From Actinomadura syzygii (GTDB lineage Bacteria > Actinomycetota > Actinomycetes > Streptosporangiales > Streptosporangiaceae), in assembly GCF_008085905.1 (NCBI RefSeq), contig NZ_VSFF01000003.1:248001-312000 (forward strand): a stretch of 64,000 bases of DNA, read 5' to 3'. Of the stretch, positions 48,362 to 57,068 are shown piece by piece (the first letter of the stretch is position 1; each line of letters begins with the position of its first letter). The notes under the pieces are model-generated. The model made no database searches, was not told where the DNA came from, and saw only the letters and a program-made list of their open reading frames with translations. Both the position numbers and the translations under genes were made by a program.

Positions 48362-49423
48362 GTGCGTCCCTCTGAGATTCAGCGTCTGACCGTGGCCGAG
48401 ACGGCCGACCGTTACGCGGAGATGGTGCGCGCGAAGACGTCGACTGGTGCGCTGACGCCGCGGACGGCGGAGGTGTACGTGCGTGACGTGCTGACGTTCG
48501 CGGAGCTGGCGGGCGGGGCGCGGGTGCTGGACGATCTGGGCGGTCAGGACGTCGATGAGGTGCTGTTGGCGTTCGCGCGCAAGCCGGACGGGCGGCGAAG
48601 GGCGGGGGTGGCGCCGGACCGGCGGGTGGCGGGGCCGGTGCAGAGTGCGGCGTCGCAGGCGCGGTTCCGGCGGTCGTTGTCGGCGTTTTTCAAGTACGCG
48701 GTGGTGGCGGGGTGGGTGCAGCTCGATCCGATGGGTGCGGTGACGGTGCGGCCGGTGCAGCGCGGGGGGTTGCGGGCGGAGCGGCGGGCGTTGACGGCGG
48801 AGCAGGCGGAGGGGTTGCTGGGGGCGGCGCGGGGGTTGGCGGAGACGGGGCCGGGCGGGGTGGGGGGTCGTGCGGATCAGCGGACGGAGTTACGGGACGG
48901 GTTGATCGTGTTGTTGCTGGCGGCGGTGGGTCCGCGGGTGTCGGAGCTGACGGCGGCGAACGCGGAGGACTTCTTCGTCAACGGGGGGACGCGGTATTGG
49001 CGGATCTTCGGTAAGGGCGGGCGGACGCGGGACGTGCCGTTGCCGCACCCGGTGGCGGAGGTGCTGGACGCGTATCTGGCGGAGGGGCGGGCGCTGCTGG
49101 ATCGGGGGCGGGAGCCGAAGGCTCTGTTGTTGTCATGGCGGGGTCGGCGGTTGGCGCGGGGTGATGTGCAGGGGGTGATCGATCGGGTGCTGGCGCGGGT
49201 GGAGCCGGGTCGTCGGCGTGGTGTGACGCCGCATGGGCTGCGTCATACGACGGCGACGCATCTGCTGGCGGCGGCGACGGACATGGACGCGGTGCGGCGC
49301 GTGCTGGGGCATTCGGATCTGTCGACGCTGGGCCGGTACCGGGATGAGCTTCCGGGTGAGTTGGAGGCGGCGATGCGGGTGCATCCGCTGCTGGGTCCGG
49401 TGGAGGGGCGCCGCCGCGGCTGA
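48362..49423 (+). CDS. Stand-alone tyrosine recombinase (XerC/XerD-like)
   Basis: The 353-residue protein has a SAM-like N-terminal domain (about residues 12-125) and a catalytic domain with all residues of the family: Arg192 (GPRVSELTAAN), Lys218 (GKGGRTRDV), His291 and Arg294 (HGLRHTTATHLL), His317 (LGHSDLSTLGRY) and Tyr326. It is slightly longer than XerC/XerD (about 300) due to a basic/Gly-rich insert near 75-95. The GTG at 48362 gives the natural start. No other phage or transposon genes are next to it, so a chromosomal or relic role is possible. Confidence 0.9.
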   Translation: MRPSEIQRLTVAETADRYAEMVRAKTSTGALTPRTAEVYVRDVLTFAELAGGARVLDDLGGQDVDEVLLAFARKPDGRRRAGVAPDRRVAGPVQSAASQARFRRSLSAFFKYAVVAGWVQLDPMGAVTVRPVQRGGLRAERRALTAEQAEGLLGAARGLAETGPGGVGGRADQRTELRDGLIVLLLAAVGPRVSELTAANAEDFFVNGGTRYWRIFGKGGRTRDVPLPHPVAEVLDAYLAEGRALLDRGREPKALLLSWRGRRLARGDVQGVIDRVLARVEPGRRRGVTPHGLRHTTATHLLAAATDMDAVRRVLGHSDLSTLGRYRDELPGELEAAMRVHPLLGPVEGRRRG

Positions 49424-49532
49424 CTGTTCCGCCGCTCCCCTGGTACGCGGTGCTCCCCTGGGGGAGGCCGACGCCGCGCGGTGGTTCCGGTGGCGCTGGC
49501 TGGACCTGGGCTTGGGCTTGGGGGTTGTGAGC

Positions 49533-50171
49533 TCAGGTGGCTTGGAAGGTGCGGGCGAGGGCGTAGGCGGCGGTGAGGTCGGTGCCGTTGTAGTGGAGGG
49601 CGGCGATGTCGACGAGGTGGTGGTCGGCGTTGACGGCGAGGGTGTTGGTGAGGTGGCGGAACAAGGGCGCGTCCGACATGGAGTCGCCGTAGGCGGTGCA
49701 TTGCGCGGGGGTGAGTGCGTGGCGGGTGCGGAGTCGTTCGGCGATGTGGACCTTGTCGGCGGGGGTGAGGATGCCTGTCGGGTCGAGGGTGCCGGTGAAG
49801 GGCATCGGGGGGAAGCGTGAGGCGATGACGTGGTCGAAGCCGAGGTCGAGGAGGTGGTGGGCGAAGAAGTCCGGCGACATGGTGATGACGGCGGAGTGTT
49901 CGCCGCGGGCGTGGATGTCGGCGCAGACGTCGGCGATGCCGGTGAGCCAGGTGGCGTCGGTGTAGGCGGTGGCGACGATGGCGGGGGTGAGGTCGCGCCA
50001 GAGTCGGTGGATCTCGGTGGAGAAGGCGCGGGTGTCGAGGGCGCCGGTGGCGAAGCGGGCTTCGAGGTCGTGGAGTTCGGGGAGGGTGCCGAGGTGACGG
50101 GCGATTTCGAGGTTGGCGGTGGTGCCGGTGAGCAGTGTGCCGTCCATGTCGAAGATGTGCAGGTGTCCCAC
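49533..50171 (-). CDS. HAD-IB family phosphatase (SerB-like)
   Basis: The 212-residue protein shows HAD motif I FDMDGTLL at residues 7-14 with the nucleophile Asp8 and acid/base Asp10, motif II in AVITMSPDFF, and motif III/IV near PAQCTAYGDSMSDAPLFRHL. It belongs to the HAD-IB/phosphoserine phosphatase-like group; the substrate is unknown. It is convergent with the recombinase gene and shares strand with the DUF1707 gene. Confidence 0.86.
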   Translation of the reverse strand: MGHLHIFDMDGTLLTGTTANLEIARHLGTLPELHDLEARFATGALDTRAFSTEIHRLWRDLTPAIVATAYTDATWLTGIADVCADIHARGEHSAVITMSPDFFAHHLLDLGFDHVIASRFPPMPFTGTLDPTGILTPADKVHIAERLRTRHALTPAQCTAYGDSMSDAPLFRHLTNTLAVNADHHLVDIAALHYNGTDLTAAYALARTFQAT

Positions 50172-50258
50172 GGTTTTTGGAGTGTGGTGGACGTCCGGGT
50201 GTGAGCGCGACTGGTTTTCGGTGCCGGGGGCTTTCGGACGGTGCCTTAGTTGGTGGGG

Positions 50259-50768
50259 TCAGTGGTCGTCGTGTGAGGGCCAGATGGCGTAGGAAACGAG
50301 GATGGCGGCCCAGATGCCGAGGGGTACGACGGGCCAGAAGAACGTCCACTCCCCCTTGTGGACGGCGGACGCGGCCCAGATGACGGTCATGATGGCGGCG
50401 CCGCCGGCCCAGTAGCCCCATTCGTCGAGCCAGGCGCGTTTGTCGGCCTCGGTTTCGGCGGTGCGGCGGGCGGTTTCGGCGCGGTCGTGGGCGGCCCGGG
50501 ATTCGGGTAGGTCGGCGGTGAGGCGGTGGAGGTCGCCGCGGGTGGCGGCGGTGAGGGCGCGGTGCAGGCGGCGGCGGTGTTCGACGGTGTCGAGGGCGCC
50601 TTCGGAGAGGGCGTCGCCGAGGCGTTGGACGGTGCTGTCGCGGTCTTGGTCGGACGCGCGGACGAGGTCGGAGGTGCGCTGGTACGTGTGGTCCTGCCCC
50701 CGCCCTTGATCCTGGTCCTGGGCGTGACTGTGGGCGTGGGCGGTCGGCGGTTCTGGTTCGGATTCCAT
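50259..50768 (-). CDS. DUF1707/SHOCT-like membrane protein
   Basis: The 169-residue protein has an N-terminal His/Gln/Asp-rich segment, a DUF1707 domain near residues 37-85 (VRASDQDRDSTVQRLGDALS, then LDTVEHRRRLHRALTAATRG) and two membrane helices near 125-160. DUF1707 proteins are actinobacterial and of unknown function, often linked to envelope biology. The start is ATG 50768; frames running upstream have no family support. Confidence 0.8.
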   Translation of the reverse strand: MESEPEPPTAHAHSHAQDQDQGRGQDHTYQRTSDLVRASDQDRDSTVQRLGDALSEGALDTVEHRRRLHRALTAATRGDLHRLTADLPESRAAHDRAETARRTAETEADKRAWLDEWGYWAGGAAIMTVIWAASAVHKGEWTFFWPVVPLGIWAAILVSYAIWPSHDDH

Positions 50769-50966
50769 GGTCCGCGCTCCCCCGGTCGGTGTGGTGGGCT
50801 GCGTCGTTTCCAGGGTCGCGCGTGGGTGGGCGGTGGTTCTTCGTCCGGGGTGAGGATCCGGGTGTACATCGTTCGCAGGACCGGGGGTCGCCCTGTCGAA
50901 GGTCGGGGGTGGTGGAGGTCTTTCGCCTGATTCGCGGGTGGTGGCTCGTTTCCTAGCGTCGTTTCC

Positions 50967-51623
50967 ATGGACGGGGTGATGGGTTTCGTGGACACGGCGG
51001 TGACGTCGCCGTGGTTCTATCTGGCGCTGTTCGCCGTGGCGGCGTTGGACGGGTTCTTCCCGGTGGTGCCGAGCGAGAGCATGGTGATCACGGCGGGGGT
51101 GTACGCGGCGTCGGGTGGTCCGGAGTTGGTGCCGGTGGTGGTCCTGGCGGCGCTGGGCGCGTTCGCGGGTGATCACGTGTCGTATGTGCTGGGGCGCGGG
51201 TCGGGTGGTCGGCTGGTGCGGCGGGCGCGGCCGGGGACGCGGCGTCATCGGGCGTTCGGGTGGGCGGGGCGGACCGTGGCGGAGCGGGGCGGGCTGATCC
51301 TGGTGGTGGCGCGGTATGTGCCGGGCGGGCGCACGGCGGTGACGTTGACGATGGGCGCGGTCGGGTTCAGGTTGCGGTCGTTCTCGCTGTTCGCGGGGGT
51401 GGCGGCGGTGTCGTGGGCGTTGTACGGGGCGTTGCTGGGTTACGTGGGCGGGGCGGCGTTCGAGGACGACCCGCTGAAGGGCGTGGCGGTGGGCCTGGGG
51501 TTGGCGTTGTCGGTGACGGTGTTGGTGGAGGCCGTCCGGTTTATACGCCGCCGCCGCACGTCCGACCACACGACCGGAGGCACGACCGGGGATGTGGCCG
51601 CAGATGTGGCGGAAGCCCGATAG
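50967..51623 (+). CDS. DedA-family membrane protein
   Basis: The 218-residue protein has a DedA layout: FAVAALDGFFPVVPSESMVI, then GAFAGDHVSYVLGRGSGGRL, the conserved VARYVPGGRTAVTLTMGAVG segment and C-terminal helices ending VEAVRFIRRRRT. DedA proteins are lipid flippases (undecaprenyl phosphate or phosphatidylethanolamine recycling). A Thr/Gly-rich tail follows. It is divergent from the DUF1707 gene and precedes a PAP2 gene, a plausible functional pair in undecaprenyl-phosphate recycling. Confidence 0.9.
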   Translation: MDGVMGFVDTAVTSPWFYLALFAVAALDGFFPVVPSESMVITAGVYAASGGPELVPVVVLAALGAFAGDHVSYVLGRGSGGRLVRRARPGTRRHRAFGWAGRTVAERGGLILVVARYVPGGRTAVTLTMGAVGFRLRSFSLFAGVAAVSWALYGALLGYVGGAAFEDDPLKGVAVGLGLALSVTVLVEAVRFIRRRRTSDHTTGGTTGDVAADVAEAR

Positions 51624-51942
51624 GAGAAGTGTCCGGAGCTACGTCCGGAGGCGCGACCGGTTCTGTGGCCGGTGGCGGAGTCGGGCGGGGGCCGGATGGC
51701 GCGGCGGGGGCTGTGGCCGGGAGTGTGGCGGAGCGGGCGCGGGGTGGGGCTGCGAACCGGCGGTCGTCCTCAGCGGTGAGCGGTTGGGGTAGCGGCGGCT
51801 CGAGCGTGGGGCGGGTGCGGCGGGGGTTTTCCGTGTCGGGCGTGTGATCGGCGGTTTCTGCCGAGTGTGACGTCGGCATGGCTCTAGGGTGAACATTGGC
51901 GGTCTGCAAGGTGTCTCACAGGTGTCGGGCACGAGGCCGTCG
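51624..51942 (+). other. 319-base gap with no convincing gene
   Basis: Between the DedA stop and the PAP2 start I see no supported gene. The first 100 bases repeat, with changes, the last bases of the DedA gene (the CGACCGGAGGC...TGTGGCCG pattern recurs as GGAGGCGCGACCGG...TGTGGCCG), suggesting an eroded duplication of the Thr/Gly tail. The PAP2 promoter should lie near its 3' end. Confidence 0.4.
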
Positions 51943-52731
51943 ATGAGCGTGAGGGAGAGTATGGGACCGCCGGAGTTCAGTGCCGACCTATACCGGGAGA
52001 TCACCGAGTTCGCCGTGGGGACGCCGTCGTGGGTGCATTCGGTGGCCGAGGTCGGGACGGACGCGGGTCTGCTGCTGTTCGGGGTGTTGTTCGTGGCGGG
52101 CTGGTGGCGGGCGCGGGGCCGGGACGCGCGGTCGATGGGGCTGGCGTTGGCGGCGCCGTTCGCGATGGTGGCGGCGTATCTGGTGAGCGAGGTGTCCAAG
52201 GACGCGATCCAGGAGGAGCGTCCGTGCCGGGCGGTGGCGGGGGCGGTGCACATCGCGGCGTGTCCGTCGCCGGGTGACTGGTCGTTCCCGAGTAATCACG
52301 CGACGATCGCGGCGGGGTCGGCGGCGGCGATCGTGGTGGCGTGGCGGGCGTTGGCGCCGCTGGTGCTGCCGCTGGCGGCGGTGATGGCGTTCTCGCGGGT
52401 GTTCGTGGGTGTGCATTATCCGCATGACGTGGCGGCGGGGTTCCTGGTCGGGGTCGTGGTGGCTTCGGTGGTGGCGGTGCTGTTGGCGGCGGTGCTGCGG
52501 CCGGTGGTGGAGTGGTCGCGAGGGTTGGCGCTGGGCGCGGTGCTGTTGGGTGCGCGTCCGGTGGTGGCTGCTGGTGGGGATTGGAACGTGCCGGGTCGGG
52601 TGCCGGTGGGTGCGTCCGTTCCCGGTGGTGCGTCCGTTGCGGCAGGCGGTCCTGGCCGGGGGTTGGTGGACGAGGCGGCGGTGACGTCGCCGGACGTGAT
52701 GGGCGGTCTGCCGCCCGTGCCCCGTGGCTGA
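51943..52731 (+). CDS. PAP2-family phosphatase
   Basis: The protein (262 residues from ATG 51943) has six membrane helices and the PAP2 catalytic motifs: KDAIQEERPCR (KxxxxxxRP type), PSNHATIAAG (PSGH type, here PSNH), and SRVFVGVHYPHDVAAGF (SRxxxxxHxxxD). Such phosphatases dephosphorylate lipids, often undecaprenyl diphosphate. A low-complexity tail follows. The start is uncertain: 51943 has GAGG 6 bases upstream, ATG 51961 is close to GGGAGAG, and the ATG at 51889 is weaker. Confidence 0.87.
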   Translation: MSVRESMGPPEFSADLYREITEFAVGTPSWVHSVAEVGTDAGLLLFGVLFVAGWWRARGRDARSMGLALAAPFAMVAAYLVSEVSKDAIQEERPCRAVAGAVHIAACPSPGDWSFPSNHATIAAGSAAAIVVAWRALAPLVLPLAAVMAFSRVFVGVHYPHDVAAGFLVGVVVASVVAVLLAAVLRPVVEWSRGLALGAVLLGARPVVAAGGDWNVPGRVPVGASVPGGASVAAGGPGRGLVDEAAVTSPDVMGGLPPVPRG

Positions 52732-52861
52732 CGCGACCCGCGCGTACGGCCCTAACGGCTCTTAGCCGCCGCGCTCCGCTCCCTTGGGATTTCCCTCGGG
52801 GTGACGGGTGCGGGCACCGCCCCGCCCAGCCGGTCGCTTCGTCGGCGCGAGGCGGGCCGGG

Positions 52862-53542
52862 TCAGGTGCGGGGTTCTGGGGTGAAGGCGCCGGAGGTGTC
52901 GGTGGTCGCGGTGTCGACGAGGCCGGCTTCGTAGGCGAGGACGGCGGCTTGGACGCGGTTGCGGACGTCCAGGCGGGTGAGGATCGCGCTGACGTAGGCC
53001 TTGACGGTGCCTTCGACGACGTGGAGGCGCGCGGCGATCTCGGCGTTGGGGAGTCCTGCGCCGAGGAGGGCGAGGACGTCGCGTTCGCGTGGGGTGAGGT
53101 CGGCGGTGCGGCGGCGGGCGCGGGCGCCGCCGGTGAGGCGGTCGCCGCCGAGTTCGGTGATGACGCGATGGGCGACCTTCGGGGAGAGGTAGGCGGCGCC
53201 GTCGGCGACGGCGCGGACGCCGGTGATGAGTTCGCGGGGGTCGCCGGATTTGAGGAGGAACCCGCTGGCGCCGCCGGCGAGGGCCTGGGCGATGTAGTCG
53301 TCCTCGCCGAAGGTGGTGAGCATGATGACGCCGGTGGCGGGGGCGGTGCGGCGGAGTTCGGCGGCGGCGGCGAGGCCGTCGAGGCGGGGCATGCGGATGT
53401 CGAGGAGGGTGACGTCGGGGCGGTGGCGGAGGGTGAGGTCGACGGCCTCGGCGACGACGTCGATGGCGGGGTCGGCGGTGAGGATGGCGCGGACGCCGGC
53501 GCGGATCATGGCTTCGTCGTCGGCGAGCAGGACGCGGATCAC
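52862..53542 (-). CDS. NarL-family response regulator
   Basis: The 226-residue protein has a receiver domain (IRVLLADDEAMIRAGVRAIL, phospho-Asp in RPDVTLLDIRMP, Lys in GASGFLLKSGDP) and a LuxR-type HTH at about 155-215 (LTPRERDVLALLGAGLPNAE). The receiver is short by about 7 residues after VVAEA compared with relatives such as the regulator at 55565: the usual GDGREAV-like segment is missing, probably an in-frame deletion at a GCCGAGGCC repeat. The GTG at 53542 overlaps the kinase stop, so it forms a two-component pair with it. Confidence 0.88.
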   Translation of the reverse strand: MIRVLLADDEAMIRAGVRAILTADPAIDVVAEAVDLTLRHRPDVTLLDIRMPRLDGLAAAAELRRTAPATGVIMLTTFGEDDYIAQALAGGASGFLLKSGDPRELITGVRAVADGAAYLSPKVAHRVITELGGDRLTGGARARRRTADLTPRERDVLALLGAGLPNAEIAARLHVVEGTVKAYVSAILTRLDVRNRVQAAVLAYEAGLVDTATTDTSGAFTPEPRT

Positions 53543-55347
53543 GGGCCGTCCTTTCGGTGTGCGGGTTCGTCGGGGCGTCCGGCGCTGAGCTGGGCGGTGT
53601 CGTAGGAGTTCTTGGCGGTGAGGCGGCCGTCGGCGAAGCAGAGGCGGTAGACGCGTCCGGTGCCGAGGAGTCCGGAGTCGGGGCGGTAGTAGCGGCAGTG
53701 GGTGTGGGCGGGTTCGGGGACGGTCTGGCGGACGACGTCGGCGTCGGGTGTCTCCAGCGGCGGGAGGGTGTCGGCGACGCGGTCCTCGGGGTCGCCGACG
53801 TGGAGGGCGGCGTAGTCGGCGGGTTCGAGGACGGAGTTGAGGGTGGTGTAGGCGTAGTAGCCGGCCATGATGCCGCCGAGGACGGTCATGAGGGCGGTGG
53901 GGACGGCGATGGCGGTGATCAGGCCGCGGCGGACCTGGCGGCGTCTGGTGGCGAGGTGCCGGGCCGATTCCGACGTCCACTCCCCCGCGTTCGCGCCGGT
54001 GCCGGGGGCCGGGGTGGTGGGGGTGGCGGGGATGTCGGCGGTGACCTGGAAGCCGCCGTCCGGGGTGGGGGCGGCGTGCAGGGTGCCGCCGAGGACGCGG
54101 ACGCGTTCGGTGAGGCCGGTCAGTCCGTGGCCGCCGGACGGGAGGAGCGGCGGCCCGCCGGGGGGCGCCTGGTTGGCGACGGTGACGGTGATCGGTTCGT
54201 CGGGTCCGCGGTGGGTGAGGCGGACGGTGACGGCGGCGCCGGGGGCGTGTTTGGCGGCGTTGGTGATCGCCTCTTGGACGACGCGGTGGGCGGCGAGCGC
54301 GACCATCGGCGGCAGCTCGCGCGGTGGCTGGGGGTCGTCCCCCGCCGGGGCGTCCGCTCCCGGATCGCTCGGGGCGGTGCTGGCCGACGACCGATCGTCC
54401 CGGTCGGGGGTATCGATGGTGAGGTCGATGGGGACGCCGGATGCGCGGGCGCGTTCCACGAGGTCGGGGATGCTCTCCCGGGCGGGCCGCACCGGTGCCG
54501 CGCCAGACTCGGCACCGGGCGCGGGTGCGGCGTCGTCGCGGAGGACGCCGATGATCTCGCGAAGGTGGTCGGTGGCCTCGGCCGCCCCGGCGCGCAGTTC
54601 GGCGGCGGCGGCGCGGTGCCGGTCGGCGAGGCCGGGTGCGACCTGCAGGGCCCCGGCGCGGACGGCGATGAGGGCGAGTTCGTGGCCGAGGGAGTCGTGC
54701 ATGTCCTGGGCGATGCGGGCGCGTTCGCGGAGCCGTTCGCGTTCGGCGATGATGCGCTGCTGGTGTTCCAGGCGTTCGGCGCGTTCCCATCCGGCGCGCA
54801 GGAGTTCCTGGTATTGGCGCCAGTAGCGGCCGACGAGCCAAGGCAGGACGCCGAGGAGGACGAGCCAGACGGTGGCGGGGAACCAGGAGGTGACGTTCAG
54901 GCCGCGGGCGACCGACAGGGCGGCGCCGCCTGCGAGGACGGCGGCGAACCCGAGCAGCGGCGGTTGCGCGCGGGTGGTGCGCAGGCCGGTGAGGTAGGCG
55001 AGGACGGGCATGGCGAATGCGAAGTTGCCGTGCAGGCCGGTGAGGCACATGGCGGCGAGGAGCGCGGTGGTCGGCCAGGCGCGGCAGACCGCGACGGCGG
55101 CGGCCAGGACGGCGAGCCCGGCGAGTTCGGCCCATTGCACCGACCCTCGTCCGGGTGGCGGGGACAGGACGCCGATCACCGGGGGCAACGCGAACAGCGC
55201 GAACAGCAGGACGTCGGTGATGAGCGCGGTCCGGGACGGTCGCCGGACCGCGGCGCGGACCGTTCCGCGCAGCTCCGCGAGCCGCGCCGCCGCGCCGGGG
55301 CGGGCTGGGGTCGGGGCGAGGGACGCGGGGGTGTTCACGCGCTCCAC
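53539..55347 (-). CDS. NarL-type sensor histidine kinase with C-terminal exported module
   Basis: The 602-residue kinase has N-terminal membrane helices (about 42-175), a HisKA_3 dimerisation region with His217 (ARIAQDMHDSLGHELALIAV) and a HATPase domain with N-box VVQEAITNAAKHAPG near 357-371. A Pro/Asp-rich linker near 315-345 interrupts it. Unusually, an extra membrane helix (about 476-503, TAIAVPTALMTVLGGIMAGY) and an about 80-residue module containing VLEPADYAALHVGDPEDRV follow, so the C-terminus should be outside the cell, with two Cys (551, 570). It pairs with the regulator at 52862. Confidence 0.88.
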   Translation of the reverse strand: MERVNTPASLAPTPARPGAAARLAELRGTVRAAVRRPSRTALITDVLLFALFALPPVIGVLSPPPGRGSVQWAELAGLAVLAAAVAVCRAWPTTALLAAMCLTGLHGNFAFAMPVLAYLTGLRTTRAQPPLLGFAAVLAGGAALSVARGLNVTSWFPATVWLVLLGVLPWLVGRYWRQYQELLRAGWERAERLEHQQRIIAERERLRERARIAQDMHDSLGHELALIAVRAGALQVAPGLADRHRAAAAELRAGAAEATDHLREIIGVLRDDAAPAPGAESGAAPVRPARESIPDLVERARASGVPIDLTIDTPDRDDRSSASTAPSDPGADAPAGDDPQPPRELPPMVALAAHRVVQEAITNAAKHAPGAAVTVRLTHRGPDEPITVTVANQAPPGGPPLLPSGGHGLTGLTERVRVLGGTLHAAPTPDGGFQVTADIPATPTTPAPGTGANAGEWTSESARHLATRRRQVRRGLITAIAVPTALMTVLGGIMAGYYAYTTLNSVLEPADYAALHVGDPEDRVADTLPPLETPDADVVRQTVPEPAHTHCRYYRPDSGLLGTGRVYRLCFADGRLTAKNSYDTAQLSAGRPDEPAHRKDGP

Positions 55348-55564
55348 GCTACAAGCCGGTGATCTGGGCCGTTACTGACGAAAGTCAGGGGGCGCCGGGC
55401 GCCACGACCGGTGGTGAGGCCGGACGCGGCGCGGGGCGGGGCCCGTCTGAACTACGGTTGGCGGGCTGGACGGCGCACGAGCGGCGGCGGCGGGCAGCGG
55501 CGTGCGCGGGCAGGGAGCGCGAGGGGCCGGGGGGCGTCCTCCGCCGGAGGGAGAGGGGGGTCGT

Positions 55565-56230
55565 GTGATCCGGGTGATGCTGGCCGACGACCAGAGGCTG
55601 GTGCGGGCGGGGTTCCGGTCGATCCTGGCGGGCGAGGACGACATCGAGGTCGTCGCGGAGGTCGGGGACGGGCGGGAGGCGGTGCGGGTCGCGTCGGAGC
55701 TGCGTCCCGACGTGGTGCTGATGGACATCCGGATGCCCGTCCTGGACGGGTTGGAGGCCACGAGCCGGATCACCTCCGACCCGCGCCTGGACGCGGTCCG
55801 CGTCGTGATCCTCACCACGTTCGACCTGGACGACTACGTGTACAGCGCGATCAAGTCGGGCGCGAGCGGGTTCCTGGTGAAGGACACCGAGCCGCCGGAG
55901 CTGATCCACGGGGTGCGGGTGGTGGCGCGCGGGGACGCGCTGCTGGCGCCGACGGTGACGCGGCGGCTGATCGCCGAGTTCGCGTCCCGGATCGCCAAGC
56001 CGCCCCCGGCCGAGCGGCTTGACCCGTTGACCGACCGGGAGCGGGAGGTGCTGGAGCTGGTCGCGGCGGGCCTGTCGAACGAGGAGATCGCGGGGCGGCT
56101 GGTGCTGTCGCCCGCCACCGCCAAGACGCACGTCAGCCGGATCCTGGCGAAGGTCGGGGCGCGGGACCGGGCGCAGCTGGTGGTGCTGGCCTACGAGACG
56201 GGCATGATCCGTCCCGGCTGGCTCGGCTGA
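55565..56230 (+). CDS. NarL-family response regulator (orphan)
   Basis: The 221-residue protein has a standard receiver (IRVMLADDQRLVRAGFRSIL, phospho-Asp in RPDVVLMDIRMP, Lys in GASGFLVKDTEP) and a LuxR HTH (LTDREREVLELVAAGLSNEE, then ATAKTHVSRILAKVGARDRA). The GTG at 55565 has a GGAGGGAGAGGGG stretch upstream. No kinase is adjacent on its strand; the kinase at 53539 is divergent and already has a partner, so this is called an orphan. Confidence 0.9.
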   Translation: MIRVMLADDQRLVRAGFRSILAGEDDIEVVAEVGDGREAVRVASELRPDVVLMDIRMPVLDGLEATSRITSDPRLDAVRVVILTTFDLDDYVYSAIKSGASGFLVKDTEPPELIHGVRVVARGDALLAPTVTRRLIAEFASRIAKPPPAERLDPLTDREREVLELVAAGLSNEEIAGRLVLSPATAKTHVSRILAKVGARDRAQLVVLAYETGMIRPGWLG

Positions 56231-56315
56231 CCCGCCGCGCGCCGCGCCGGCCCGCTGACCTGCCGCCGGATGCCGGGTGGCGCAACGGGACGGGGCGCGG
56301 CGGTGTTGAACGGAT

Positions 56316-57068
56316 GTGACGGTAACGGACGAGGAACTCCCCCGCACCCGGCCCGGCCCCGCCGACGACGGCCCCGCCGACGATCGCGACGGCGGCGGGC
56401 CGCAGGACGCGGCGGCCATGGACGCGGTGCCCGCGGACCAGGCGGCCGCTGACGAGGCGGCCGAGGCGGCCGCGCGGGTCGTGGCGGCGCTGTCCCGCGA
56501 CCTGGACGCCGGGTTCGAGGCCATGTACGAGGCGTACCGGGGCGCGGTGTTCTCGACGGCGCTGCGGCTGTGCGGGCGGTGGGCCGAGGCCGAGGACCTG
56601 TCGGCGGAGGCGTTCCTGCGCGCCTACCGGGCGCTGTGCGGGTACGGTCCGGCGCGGATCGAGGAGCTGCGGCCGCGGGCGTGGCTGCTGACGATCCTGA
56701 CGAACGTGTGGCGCAACGCCGTCCGGTCGGCGGTGCGGCGTCCGCCGCCGGGGCCGCTGGAGGACGCGCCCGACCCGCCCGACCCCGGTGAGGGCGTGGA
56801 GGACGCCGCCGCCCGCCACGAGACCGGCCGGGAGCTCGCCGCGCTGCTGAGCGAGCTGCCGCAGGCGCAGCGCGCGGCCGTGGTGCTCCGGCATGTCGCC
56901 GGGCTGCCGGTCGCGGAGATCGCCGTCGTCCTCGGCGTGCCGGAGGGCACCGCCAAGTCGCACGTCTCCCGGGGGCTGTCCCGGCTGCGCGCGCTGCGCG
57001 CCCGCCCGCGACCCGGCCCGGGAGACACCGAACCGCAGCACCTTGACCAGCGAGGGGGCACCCCATGA
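56316..57068 (+). CDS. ECF sigma factor coupled to an alkyltransferase
   Basis: The 250-residue protein has an acidic, Ala/Asp-rich N-terminal extension of about 65 residues and then an ECF sigma core: region 2 FEAMYEAYRGAVFSTALRLC with WAEAEDLSAEAFLRAYRAL, and region 4 LPQAQRAAVVLRHVAGLPVA with GVPEGTAKSHVSRGLSRLRA. The GTG at 56316 is in frame with the rest, but the start could be later. It overlaps the MGMT-Ada gene in ATGA, which is a rare partner for a sigma factor, so the pair may regulate the alkylation response. Confidence 0.88.
   Translation: MTVTDEELPRTRPGPADDGPADDRDGGGPQDAAAMDAVPADQAAADEAAEAAARVVAALSRDLDAGFEAMYEAYRGAVFSTALRLCGRWAEAEDLSAEAFLRAYRALCGYGPARIEELRPRAWLLTILTNVWRNAVRSAVRRPPPGPLEDAPDPPDPGEGVEDAAARHETGRELAALLSELPQAQRAAVVLRHVAGLPVAEIAVVLGVPEGTAKSHVSRGLSRLRALRARPRPGPGDTEPQHLDQRGGTP

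Noticed and set aside
48281..49444. CTCCCCTGGT repeated on both sides of the recombinase (48281-48290 and 49435-49444) as att sites
   Set aside because: Only 10 bases in GC-rich DNA, with further partial copies nearby; chance is enough to explain it.
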